From Pomphorhynchus laevis (lineage: Eukaryota; Acanthocephala; Palaeacanthocephala; Echinorhynchida; Pomphorhynchidae), in contig WNNJ02001743.1 of the NCBI GenBank assembly GCA_012934845.2, positions 34,201 to 98,200 on the forward strand: a stretch of DNA of 64,000 nt, given 5' to 3'. Below, piece after piece: positions 48,541 through 60,038 of this stretch; position 1 is the first letter of the stretch; each line of letters opens with the position of its first letter. The position numbers and the translations under genes are program-made. Below the pieces are notes generated by a model, which was not told the origin of the DNA, did no database searches, and saw only the letters and a list, made by a program, of their open reading frames with translations.

Positions 48541-49510
48541 TCATCACCTCCATGAGTCTAATGTATCACTCCAAGAGAATCCTAACCACCCACCAGTTAT
48601 CGTCAGTCGGATAAAGTGGTTAGGGCACGTTTCGACAGCTATTGTGATAACTACAAAAACACCAGCAATTCCTCACGATGCTATACGAAACTCAGGTGCA
48701 GAAGCGTTTTTACTGGCTTGTTGCGTGTGTGGATTTTCTAGTTATTCTTTATATAAGGCACAAATGCGTATCCGTTGATTACGAGGGCACTGGATTTTTA
48801 ACAGTATTCCTGAAGGAATGCGTCATTTCATAAATTGTTATTGCGAAAAAACGCTTAAAACTGTGGTCCAGGAGCCAAAGCGGGCCACGATTGATTTTTA
48901 ATCCATATTCGGTGTTAAATAACTGAACTAAGATCATCAGCTTCATCAGTCTAATGTATCACTCCGAAACGATCCAAACCACCCAGCAGTCATCGTCAGT
49001 CGGATCAAGTGGTTAGGGTACGTTTTGACTGCTTTTGTGATAACTATAAAAACCCCAGCATTCCTTACGATGCTATACGAAACTCAGGTGCAGAAGCGTT
49101 TTTACTGGCTTGTTGCGTGTGTTGACCGTCTAGTTATTCTTTATATAAGGCACAAATGCGTATCCGTTGATTACGAGGGCACTGAATTTCTCACAGGATT
49201 CCTGAAAAAATGCACATTTAATAAATTGTTATTGCGAAAAATCGCTTGAAACTGTTGTCCAGGAGCCAAAGCTGGCTACGATTTATTTTTAATCCACATT
49301 TGCTGCTAAATAACTGGACTTCGATCATAAGCTCCATCAGACTAATGTATCACTCCGAGACGATCCTAACCACCCAACAGTCATCGTCAGTCGGATGAAG
49401 TGTTAGGGTACATTTCGACTGATTTTGTGATAACTATAAAAACACAATCAATTCCTCACGATGATATAAGAAGCTCAGGTGCAGAAGCGTTTTTACTGGC
49501 TTGTTGCGTG

Positions 49511-51075
49511 TGTGGACCTTCTAGTTTTTCTTTATATAAGGCACAATTGCTTTTCCGTTGATTACGAGGGCACTAAATTTCTCACAGGATTCCTAAATAA
49601 ATGCTCATTTTATAAATTGTAATTGCGAAAAAGCGCTTGAAACTGTGTTCCCGGAGCCTAAGCTGGCATAGATTGATTTTTAATCCATATTTACTGCTAA
49701 AATACTGGACTTCGATCATCAGCTCTATCAGCCTAATGTATCACTCCGAGACGATCCTAACTACCCAGCAGCATCGTCAGTTGGATGATGTGATTAGGGT
49801 ACTTTTCGACTGCTTTTGTGATAACTATAAAAACACCAGCAATTCCTCACGATGCTATACGAAGCTCAGGTGCAGAAGCGTTTTTACTGGCTTGTTGCGT
49901 GTGTGGATTTTCTAGTTATTCTTTATATAAGACACAAATGCGTATCCGTTGATTAAGAGGGCACTGAATTTCTCACAGGATTCCTGAAGGAATGCGTCAT
50001 TTCATAAATTGTTATTGCGAAAAAACGCTTGAAACTGTGGTCCAGGAGCCAAAGCGGGCCACGATTGATTTTTAATCCATAATTGGTGCTAACTAAACGG
50101 ACTAAGATCATCAGCTTCATCAGTCTAATGTATCACTCCGAAACGATCCTAACCACCCAGCAGTCATCGTCAGTCGGATAAAGTGGTTAGGGTACGTTTC
50201 GACTGCCTTTGTGATAACTATAAAAACACCAGCATTCCTTACGATGCTATACGAAACTCAGGTGCAGAAGCGTTTTTACTGGCTTGTTGCGTGTGTGGAC
50301 CTTCTAGTTTTTCTTTATATAAGGCACAATTGCTTTTCCGTTGATTACGAGGGCACTAAATTTCTCACAGGATTCCTAAATAAATGCTCATTTTATAAAT
50401 TGTAATTGCGAAAAAGCGCTTGAAACTGTGTTCCCGGAGCCTAAGCTGGCATAGATTGATTTTTAATCCATATTTACTGCTAAAATACTGGACTTCGATC
50501 ATCAGCTCTATCAGCCTAATGTATCACTCCGAGACGATCCTAACTACCCAGCAGCATCGTCAGTTGGATGATGTGATTAGGGTACTTTTCGACTGCTTTT
50601 GTGATAACTATAAAAACACCAGCAATTCCTCACGATGCTATACGAAGCTCAGGTGCAGAAGCGTTTTTACTGGCTTGTTGCGTGTGTGGATTTTCTAGTT
50701 ATTCTTTATATAAGACACAAATGCGTATCCGTTGATTAAGAGGGCACTGAATTTCTCACAGGATTCCTGAAGGAATGCGTCATTTCATAAATTGTTATTG
50801 CGAAAAAACGCTTGAAACTGTGGTCCAGGAGCCAAAGCGGGCCACGATTGATTTTTAATCCATAATTGGTGCTAACTAAACGGACTAAGATCATCAGCTT
50901 CATCAGTCTAATGTATCACTCCGAGACGATCCTAACCACCCAACAGTCATCGTCAGTCGGATGAAGTGTTAGGGTACATTTCGACTGATTTTGTGATAAC
51001 TATAAAAACACAATCAATTCCTCACGATGATATAAGAAGCTCAGGTGCAGAAGCGTTTTTACTGGCTTGTTGCGT
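49511..51075. repeat. Tandem dimer of satellite monomers (783 bp period)
   Basis: The two-monomer unit starting at about 49,511 is repeated from about 50,294 with an offset of 783 bp. The match includes the rare CTTCTAGTTTTTC, GCACAATTGCTTTTCCG and GTGTTCCCGGAGCC variants. A third appearance of the first variants is at 51,079. Confidence 0.8.
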
Positions 51076-53254
51076 GTGTGGACCTTCTAGTTTTTCTTTA
51101 TATAAGGCACAATTGCTTTTCCGTTGATTACGAGGGCACTAAATTTCTCACAGGATTCCTAAATAAATGCTCATTTTATAAATTGTAATTGCGAAAAAGC
51201 GCTTGAAACTGTGGTCCCGGAGCCTAAGCTGGCAACGATTGATTTTTAATCCATATTTGCTGCTAAACAACTGGACTTCGATCATCAGCCCTATCAGCCG
51301 TATGTATCACTCCGAGACGATCCTAACCACCCAGCAGTCATCGTTAGTTGGATGATGTGGTTAGGGTAATTTTCGACTGCTTTTGTGATAACTATAAAAA
51401 CACCAGCAATTCCTTACGATGCTATACGAAACTCAGTTGCAGAAGCGTTTTTACTGGCTTGTTGCGTGTGTGGATTTTCTAGTTATTCTTTATATAAGGC
51501 ACAAATGCGTATCCGTTGATTACGAGGGCACTGAATTTCTCACAGGATTCCTGAAGGAATGCGTCATTTCATAAATTGTTATTGCGAAAAAACGCTTGAA
51601 ACTGTGGTCCAGTAGCCAAAGCGGTCCACGATTGATTTTTTATCCATATTTGGTGCTAAATAACTGGACTAAGATCATCAGCTTCATCAGTCTAATGTAT
51701 CACCCTAAAACGATCCTAACCACCCAGCAGTCATCGTCAGTCGGATAAAGTGGTTAGGGTACGTTTCGACTGCTTTTGTGATAACTATAAAAACACCAGC
51801 ATTTCTTACGATGCTATACGAAACTCAGGTGCAGAAGCGTTTTTACTGGCTTGTTGCGTGTGTTGACATTCTAGTTATTCTTTATATAAGGCACAAATGC
51901 GTATTTGTTGATTACGAGAACACTGGATTTCTAACAGTATTCCCGAAGGAATGCGTTATTTTATAAATTGTAATTCGGAAAATCGCTTGAAACTGTTGTC
52001 CAGGAGCCAAAGCTGGCAATTGATTTTTAATCCATATTTGCTGTTAAATAACTTGACTTAAATCATCAGCTCCATCAGTCTAATGTATAACTCCGAGACG
52101 ATCCTAACCACACAGCAGTCATTGTCAGTCGGATGAAGTGGTAATGGTACGTTTCGACTGCTTTTGTGATAACTATGAAAACAACAGCAATTCCTCACGA
52201 TATATACGAAGCTCAGGTGCAGAAGCGTTTTTACTGGCTTGTTGCGTGTGTTGACTTTCTAGTTATTCTATATATAAGACACAAATGCGTATCTGTTGAT
52301 TCCGAGGGCACTAAATTTCTCACAGGATTTCTGAAAGAATGCTCATTTTATAAATTGTTATTGCAAAAAAGCGCTTGAATTTGTTATTCAGGAGGCTAAG
52401 CTGGCAACGATTGATTTTTAATCCATATTTGCTGCTAAATAACTGGACTTTGATCATCAGCTCCAGTAGTCTAATGTATCACTTCAAGACGATCCCAACC
52501 ACCCAGCAGTCATCGTCATTGAGATGACGTGGTTAGTGTACGTCTCGACTGCTATTGTGATAACTATGATAACACTAGCAATTCCTCACGATGCTATAAG
52601 AATCTCAGGTTCAGAACCGTTTTTACTTGCTTGCTGCCATTGTGGATCTTTTAGTTATGCTTTATATAAGGCTTAAATGCGTATCCGTTGATTACGAGGG
52701 ATACTGAATTTCTTAACGGATTCCTGAAGGAATGCGTCATTTTATAAATTGTTATAGCGAAAAAACGCTTGAAACTGTGGTCCAGAAGCACAAGCTGGCT
52801 ACGATTGATTTTTAATCCATATTTGCTCTAAAACACTGGACTTTAATCATCAGCTTCATCAGTCTTATGTATCTCCTCGAAACGATCCTGACTACCCAGC
52901 AGTCATCGTCAGTCGGATAAAGTGGTTAGGGTACGTTTCGACTGCTTTTGTGATAACTATAAAAACACCAGCAATTCTTCACGATGCTATACGAAGCTCA
53001 GGTGCAAAAGCGTATTTAATGGCTTGTTGCGTGTGTGAAACTTCTTGTTATTCTTTATATAAGGCACAAATTCGTACCCGTTGATTACGAGGGCACTGAA
53101 TTTCTAAAAGGATTCCTGAAAGAAAGCGTCATTTTATTTATTGTTATTGCGAAAAATCGCTTGAAAATGTGGTCCAGGAGTAAAGTTGGCTACGATTGAT
53201 TTTAAATTCATGTTTGCTGCTAAATAACTGGAATTCGATCATCAGCTTAATAAG

Positions 53255-53280
53255 TCTAATATATCACACGAAGGCACTGA
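53255..53280. repeat. Satellite monomer with the same internal deletion as 41,470-41,500
   Basis: ATATCACACGAAGGCACTG joins two landmarks normally about 215 bp apart, exactly as at 41,470-41,500. The flanking monomers also correspond, which makes this region the paralogue of the one hit by the LTR element. Confidence 0.75.
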
Positions 53281-53679
53281 ATTTATCACAGGATTCCTGA
53301 AGGAATGCGTCATTTTTTAAATTGTTTTTGCGAAAAATTGCTTGAAACTGTGGTCCAGGAGCCAAAGCTAGCTACGATTGATTTTTATTCAATATTTGCT
53401 GCAAATAACTAGACATCGATCATCAGCTGCATCAGTCTAATGTATCACTCCGAGACAATACTAACAACCCAGCAGTCATCGTCAGTCGGATGATGAGGTT
53501 AGGGTACTTTTCGACTGCTTTTGTGATAACTACATAATTACCAGCAATTCCTTACGATGCTATCCGAAGCTCAGGTTCAGAACCGTTTTTATTTGCTTGC
53601 TGCGTGCGTGGATCTTAAAGTTATGCTTTATATAAGGCCCAAATGCGTATCCGTTGATTACGAGGGCATTGAATTTCTC

Positions 53680-53735
53680 ACCGGATTGCTGAAAAAAAGC
53701 GTCATTTACAGGATTCCTAAAGAAATGCGTCATTT
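53680..53735. repeat. 28-bp internal duplication in a satellite monomer, copy 2
   Basis: It has the same period and placement as at 46,430, with several substitutions in the first unit. Confidence 0.8.
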
Positions 53736-56455
53736 TATAAATTTGTATTGCGAAAAATCGCTTGAAACTTTGGTCCAAGAGCAAAGCTAACTACGATTGA
53801 TTTTTAATCTATATTTGCTGCTAAATAACTGGACTTCGATCATCAGCTCCATCAGACTAATGTATCACTCCGAGACAATCCAAACCACCCAACAGTCATC
53901 GTCAGTCGGATGAAGTGTTAGGGTACATTTCGACTGCTTTTGTGATAACTATAAAAACAATCAATTCTTCACGATGATATACGAAGCTCAGGTGCAGAAG
54001 CGTTTTTACTGGCTTGTTGCGTGTGTTGACCGTCTAGTTATTCTTTATATAAGGCACAAATGCGTATCCCTTAATTACGAGGGCACTGAATTTCTCACAG
54101 GATTCCTGAAAAAATGATCATTTAATAAATTGTTATTGAGAAAAAGCGCTTGAAACTGTGGTTCAGGAGCTTAAGCTGGCAACGATTGATTTTTAATCCA
54201 TATTTGCTGCTAAATAAAGGACTTCGATCATCAGCTCCATCAGTCTAATGTATCACTCCGAAACGATCCCAACCACCCAGCAGTCATCGTAGGTCGGATA
54301 AAGTGGTTAGTGTACGTTTCGACTGCTTTTGTGATAACAATAAAAACACAGGCATTTCTTCAAGATGCTAAACGAAACTCAGGTGCAGAACCGTTTTTAC
54401 TGGCTTGTTGCGTGTGTGAACCTTCTAGTTTTCCTTTATATAAGGCACAAATGCGTATCCGTTGATTACGAGGGCACTAAATTTCTCACAGGATTCCAAA
54501 AGGAATGCGTCATTTTATAAATTGTTATTGCGAAAAATCGCTTGAAACTGTTGTCCAGGAGCCAAAGCTGGCTACTTTTCATTTTTAATCCATATTTGCT
54601 GCTAAATAACTGGACTTCGATCATCAGCTTCATCAGTCTAATGTATCACTCCTTACGATCCTAACCACCCAGCAGTCATCGTCATTGGGATGAAGTGGCC
54701 ATGGTACGTTTGTACTGCTTTTGTAATAACTATAAAAACACCAGCAATTCCTCACGATGCAATTCGAAGCTTAGGTGCAGAAGCGTTTTTACTAGCTTGT
54801 TGCGTGTATGGACCTTCTAGTTATTCTTTATATACGGCACAAATGCGTATTTGTTGATTACGAGGGCACTGAATTTCTCACAGGTTTTCTAAAGGAATGC
54901 GTCATTTTATAAATTGTTATTGCGAACAATCGCTTAAAACTGTTGTCCTAGAGCCAAAGCTGGCTACGATTGATTTTTAATACATATTTGCTGCTAAATA
55001 AATAGACTTCGATCATCAGCTTAATCAGTCTAATGTATCACTGTAAAACGATCCTAACCACCCAGCAGTCATCGTCATTTGGATGAAGTTGTTAGGGTAT
55101 GTTTCGACTGCTTCTCTGATAACTATACAAACACCAGCAATTCCTCACGATGCTATACGAAGACCAGTTGCAGAAGCGTTTTTACTGGCTTGTTGCGTGT
55201 GTGGATATTCTAGTTTTTCTTTATAAAATGCACTAAGGCGTATCCGTTGATTACGAGGGCGCTGAATATCTCGCAAGATTCATTAAGGAATGCGTCATTT
55301 TATAAATTGTTTTTGCGAAAAATCGCTTGAAACTGTGGTCCAGGAGTTAAAGCTGGCTACGATTTATTTTTAATCCATATTTGCTGCTAAATAACTAAAC
55401 TTCGATCATCAGCTCAATCAGTCTAATGTATCACTCCGAAACGATCCTAACCACCCAGCAGTAATCGTCATTGGGATGAAGTTGTTTGGGTACGTTTCGA
55501 CTGATTTTTTGATAACTATAGAAATAAAATCAATACCTCACGATGCAATACGTGCTCAGGTGCAAAAGCGTTTTTACTGGCTTGTTGCGTGTGTGGACCT
55601 TCTAGTTTTCTTTATAAAAGGCACAAATGCGTATTTGTTGATTACGAGGGCGCTGAATTTCTCACAGGATTCCTGAAGGAATGCGTCATTTTATAAATTG
55701 TTATTGCGAAAAATCGCTTGAAACTGTGGTCCAGGAGCCAAAGCTGGCTACGATTGATTTTTAATCCATATTTGCTGCTAAATAACTAGACTCTGATCAT
55801 CAGCTCCATCAGTCTAATGTATCACTCCGAGACGATCCTAACCACCCAACAGTCATCGTCAGTCGGATGAAGTGGTAAAGGTACATTTCGACTGCTTTTG
55901 TAATAACTATAAAAACACAATCAATTCCTCACGATGCTATACGAAACTTAGGTGCAGAAGCGTTTTTACTGGCTTGTTGCGTAAGTAGACCTTCTAATTA
56001 TTCTATATATAACGCACAAATGCGTATCCGTTTATTACGAGGGCACTGAATTTCTCACAGAATCAGCGAAGAAATGCGTCATTTTATAAATTGTTATTGC
56101 GAAAAATCGCTTGAAACTGTTGTCCAGGATCCAAAGTTGGCTTCGATTGATTTTTAATCCATATTTGCTGCTTAATAACTGGACTTCGATCATTAGCTAC
56201 ATCAGTCTAATGTATCACTCCGAAACGATCCTAACCAACCAGCCGTCATCGTCATTGGGATGAAGTAGATAGTGTACGTTTCGACTGCTTTTGTGATAAC
56301 TATAAAAAAACACAAGAAATTCCTAACTATGCTATACGAAGCTCAGGTTCAGAAGCATTTTTCTGGCTTGTTGCGTGTGTGGACCTTCTAGTTTTTCTAT
56401 ATACAAGGCACAAATGCGTATCCGTTGATTACGAAGGCACTGAATTTCTAACAGG

Positions 56456-56469
56456 ATTCCTGAAGGAAT
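56456..56469. other. Representative satellite dyad ATTCC-TGAA-GGAAT
   Basis: A perfect 5-bp inversion around TGAA recurs at this point of many monomers. The LTR element sits just beside the equivalent site at 41,514-41,527. The core TTCCTGAA fits the two-box pattern nTTCnnGAAn of a heat-shock element; binding is not shown. Confidence 0.5.
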
Positions 56470-57798
56470 GCGTCATTTTATAAATTGTTATTGCGAAAAA
56501 TCGCTTGAATCTGTGGTCCAGGAGCCAAAGCTTTCTACGATTAATTTTTAATCAATATTTGCAGCTAAATAACTGGACTTCGATCATCAGCTCCATCAGT
56601 CTAATGTATCACTCCGAAAAGATCCTTACCACCTAGCAGTCATCGTCATTGGGATGAAGTTGTTAGGGTACGTTTTTACTGCTTTTGTGATAACTATAAA
56701 AACACCAGCAATTTCTCACGATGCTATACAAAGCTTATGTGCAGAAGCGTTTTTACTGGCATGTTGCGTGTGTGGACTTTCTAGTTATTCTTTATATAAG
56801 GCACAAATGCGCATCCGTTGATTACGAGGTAACAAAATTTCTCACAGGATTCCTGAAGGAATGCGTCATTTTATAAATTGTTATTGCGAAAAATCGCTTG
56901 AAACGGTGGTCCAGGAGTCAAAGCTGGCTTCGATTGATTTTTAATACATATTTGCTGCTAAATAACTGGACTTCGATCATCAGCTTTATCAGTCTAATGT
57001 ATCACTCCGAGACGGTCTAAACTACCCAACAGTCATCGTCAGTCGAATGAAGTGGTTAGGTATGTTTCTACTGCTTTTGTGATAACTATAAAATTTACAG
57101 CAATTCCATACGATGATATCATTAGCTCAGGTGCAGAAGCGTTTTTAGGGCTTGTTGCATGTGTGGACCTTCTTATTATTCTTAATAAAAGGCAAAAATG
57201 CGTATCCGTTGATTACGAGGGCATTTAATTTCTCACAAAATTTCTAAAGGAATGCGTCATTTTATAAATTGTTATTGCGGAAAATCGCTTAAAACTGTGG
57301 TACAGGAGTAAAGTTGGCAAAGATTGATTTTTAATCCATATTTGCTGCTAAATAACTGGACTTCAATCATCAGCTCCATCAGTCTAATGTATCACTCCAA
57401 AACGATCCTAACCACCAAGCATTCATCGTCATTGGGATAAAGTAGTTAGGGTAGTTTTCGACTGATTTTGTGATAACTATAAAAACACCAGCAATTCCTC
57501 ACTATGCTATACGAAGCTAAGGTGCAGAAGCGTTTTTACTGGCTTGTTGCGTGTGTGGACCTTCTAGTTATTCATTATATAAGGCACAAATGCGTATTCG
57601 TTGATTACGAGGGCACTGAAGTTCTCACAGGATTTCTGAAGGAATGCGTCATCTTATAAATTGTTATTGCGAAAATCCCTTGAAACTGTGGTCCAGGAGA
57701 CAAAGCTGGCGACGATTGAATTGTAATCCATATTTGCTGCTAAATAACTGGACTTCAATCATTAGCTCCATCAGTCTAATGTATCACTCCGAGACGAT

Positions 57799-57842
57799 CC
57801 TAACCACCCAACAGTCATCGTCAGTCGGATGAAGTGGTTAGG
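57799..57842. other. Representative nested satellite dyad
   Basis: CCTAACCAC (57,799-57,807) and GTGGTTAGG (57,834-57,842) enclose TCATC (57,815-57,819) and GATGA (57,828-57,832). Both pairs are perfect, giving a two-part stem of 14 bp in this monomer. Confidence 0.7.
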
Positions 57843-59982
57843 GTACATTTCGACTTCTTTTGTGATAACTATAAAAACACAATCAATTTCGCACTATGCT
57901 ATACAAAGCTCAGGTGCAGAAGCGTTTTTACTGGCTTGTTGCGTGTGTGGACCTTCTAGTTATTCTTTATATAAGGCACAAATGCGTATCCGTTGATTAC
58001 GAAGGCACTGAATTTCTCACAAGATTCCTGAAGGAATGCGTAATTTTACAAATTGTTTTTGCAAAAAATCGCTTGAAAGTGTGGTGCAGGAGACAAAGCT
58101 AGCGACGATTGAATTGTAATCCATATTTGCTGCTAAATAACTGGACTTCGACAATTAGCTCCATCAGTCTAATGTATCAATCCGAGATTATCCTAACCAC
58201 CCAACAGTCATCGTCAGTCGGATGAAGTGGTTAGGGTACATTTCGACTTCTTTTGTAAAAACTATAAAAACACAATCAATTCCGCACTATGCTATACGAA
58301 GCTCAGGTGCAGAAGCGTTTTTACTGGCTTGTTGCGTGTGTGGACCATCTAGTTATTTTTTATAAAAGGCACAAACGCGTATCCGTTGATTACGACGGCA
58401 CTGAAATTCTCACAGGATTCCAGAAGGAATGCGTCATTTTATAAATTCTTATTGCGAAAAATCGCTTGAAACTGTTGTAGAAAAGCCAAAGCTAGCTACG
58501 ATTGATTTTTAATCCATATTTGCTGTTTAAACACTGGACTTCGATTATCAGCTTCATCAGTAAAATGTATCACTCTGAAACGATCCTTAACACCGAGCAG
58601 TCATCGTCGGTCAGATAAAGTGGTTAGTGTGCGTCTCGACTGCTATTGTGATAACTATAATAACACTAGCAATTCCTCACGATGCTATACGAAGCTCAGG
58701 TGAAGAAGCGTTTTTACTGGCCTGTTGCGTGTGTGGACTTTCTAGTTATTCTTTATATAAGGCACAAATGCGTATCCGTTGATTACGAGGGCACTGAAAT
58801 TCTCACGAAATTCCTGAAGAAATGAGTCATTTTATAAATTGTTTAAGCGAAAAATAGCTTAAAACTGTGGTCCAGGAGCCGAAAAGGGCTACGATTGATT
58901 TACAATCCATATTTGCTGCTAAAAACCTGGACTTCCATCATCAGCTCTATCAGTCTAATGTATAGCTCTGAGACGATCGAAACTACCCAGCAGTCATTGT
59001 CAGTCGGATAAGGTGGTTAAGGTACGTTTCGACTTCTTTTGTGATAACTATAAAAACAATAGCAATTACTCACGATGCTATAGGAATCTCAGGTTCAGAA
59101 CCGTTTTTACTTGCTTGCTGCGTCTGTGGATCTTATAGTTATGCTTTATATGAGGCATAAATGCGTATTCGTTGATTACGAGGGCACTGAATTTCTAAAC
59201 GGATTCCTGAAGGAATGCGTCATTTTATAAATCGTTATAGCGAAAAAACGCTTGAAACTGTGGTCGAGAAGCCAAAGCTGGCTACGATTTATTTTTAATC
59301 CATGTTTGCTTCTAAAACACTGGACTTCGATCATCAGCTTCATCAGTCTAATGTATCTCTCCGAAACAATCCTAACAACCCAGCAGTCATCGTCAGTCGG
59401 ATAAAGTGGTTAGGGTATGTTTCGACTGCTTATGTGATAACTATAAAAACACCAGCAATTCCTCACGATGCTATACGATACTCAGGTGCAGAAGCGTTTT
59501 TACCGGCTTGTTGCTTATGTGGAACTTTTAGATATTCTTTATATAAGGCACAAATTCGTATCTATTGATTACGAGGGCACTGAATTTCTAAAAGGATTTC
59601 TGAACGAATGCGTCATTTTATTAATTGTTATTGCGAAAAATCGCTTGAAAATGTAGTTTAGGAGTAAAGTTGGCTACGATTAATTTTAAATTCATGTTTG
59701 CTGCTAAATAACTGGAATTCGATCATCTGCTCAATCAGTCTAATGTATCACTCCGAGACAATCCTAACAACCCAGCAGTCATCGTCAGTCGGATGATGTG
59801 GTAAGGGTACTTTTCGACTGCTTTTGTGATAACTACAGAATTACCAGCAATTCCTAACGATGCTATCCGAAGCTCAGGTTCAGAACCGTTTTAATTTGCT
59901 TGCTGCGTGTGTGGATCTTATAGTTATGCTTTATATAAGGCCCAAATGCGTATCCGTTGATTACGAGGGCACTGAATTTCTC

Positions 59983-60038
59983 ACCGGATTCCTGAAAGAA
60001 TGCGTCATTCACAGGATTCCTGAAGGAATGCGTCATTT
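59983..60038. repeat. 28-bp internal duplication in a satellite monomer, copy 3
   Basis: It has the same period and placement as at 46,430. It follows monomers with the AAATTCGTAT and GATTTTAAATTCATG variants, as do the other two copies. Confidence 0.85.

Noticed and set aside
57838-57843. TTAGGG in each satellite monomer as an interstitial telomere repeat.
   Set aside because: It occurs once per monomer as part of GTGGTTAGGGTACG and is explained by the dyad. There is no tandem telomeric repeat anywhere in the window.
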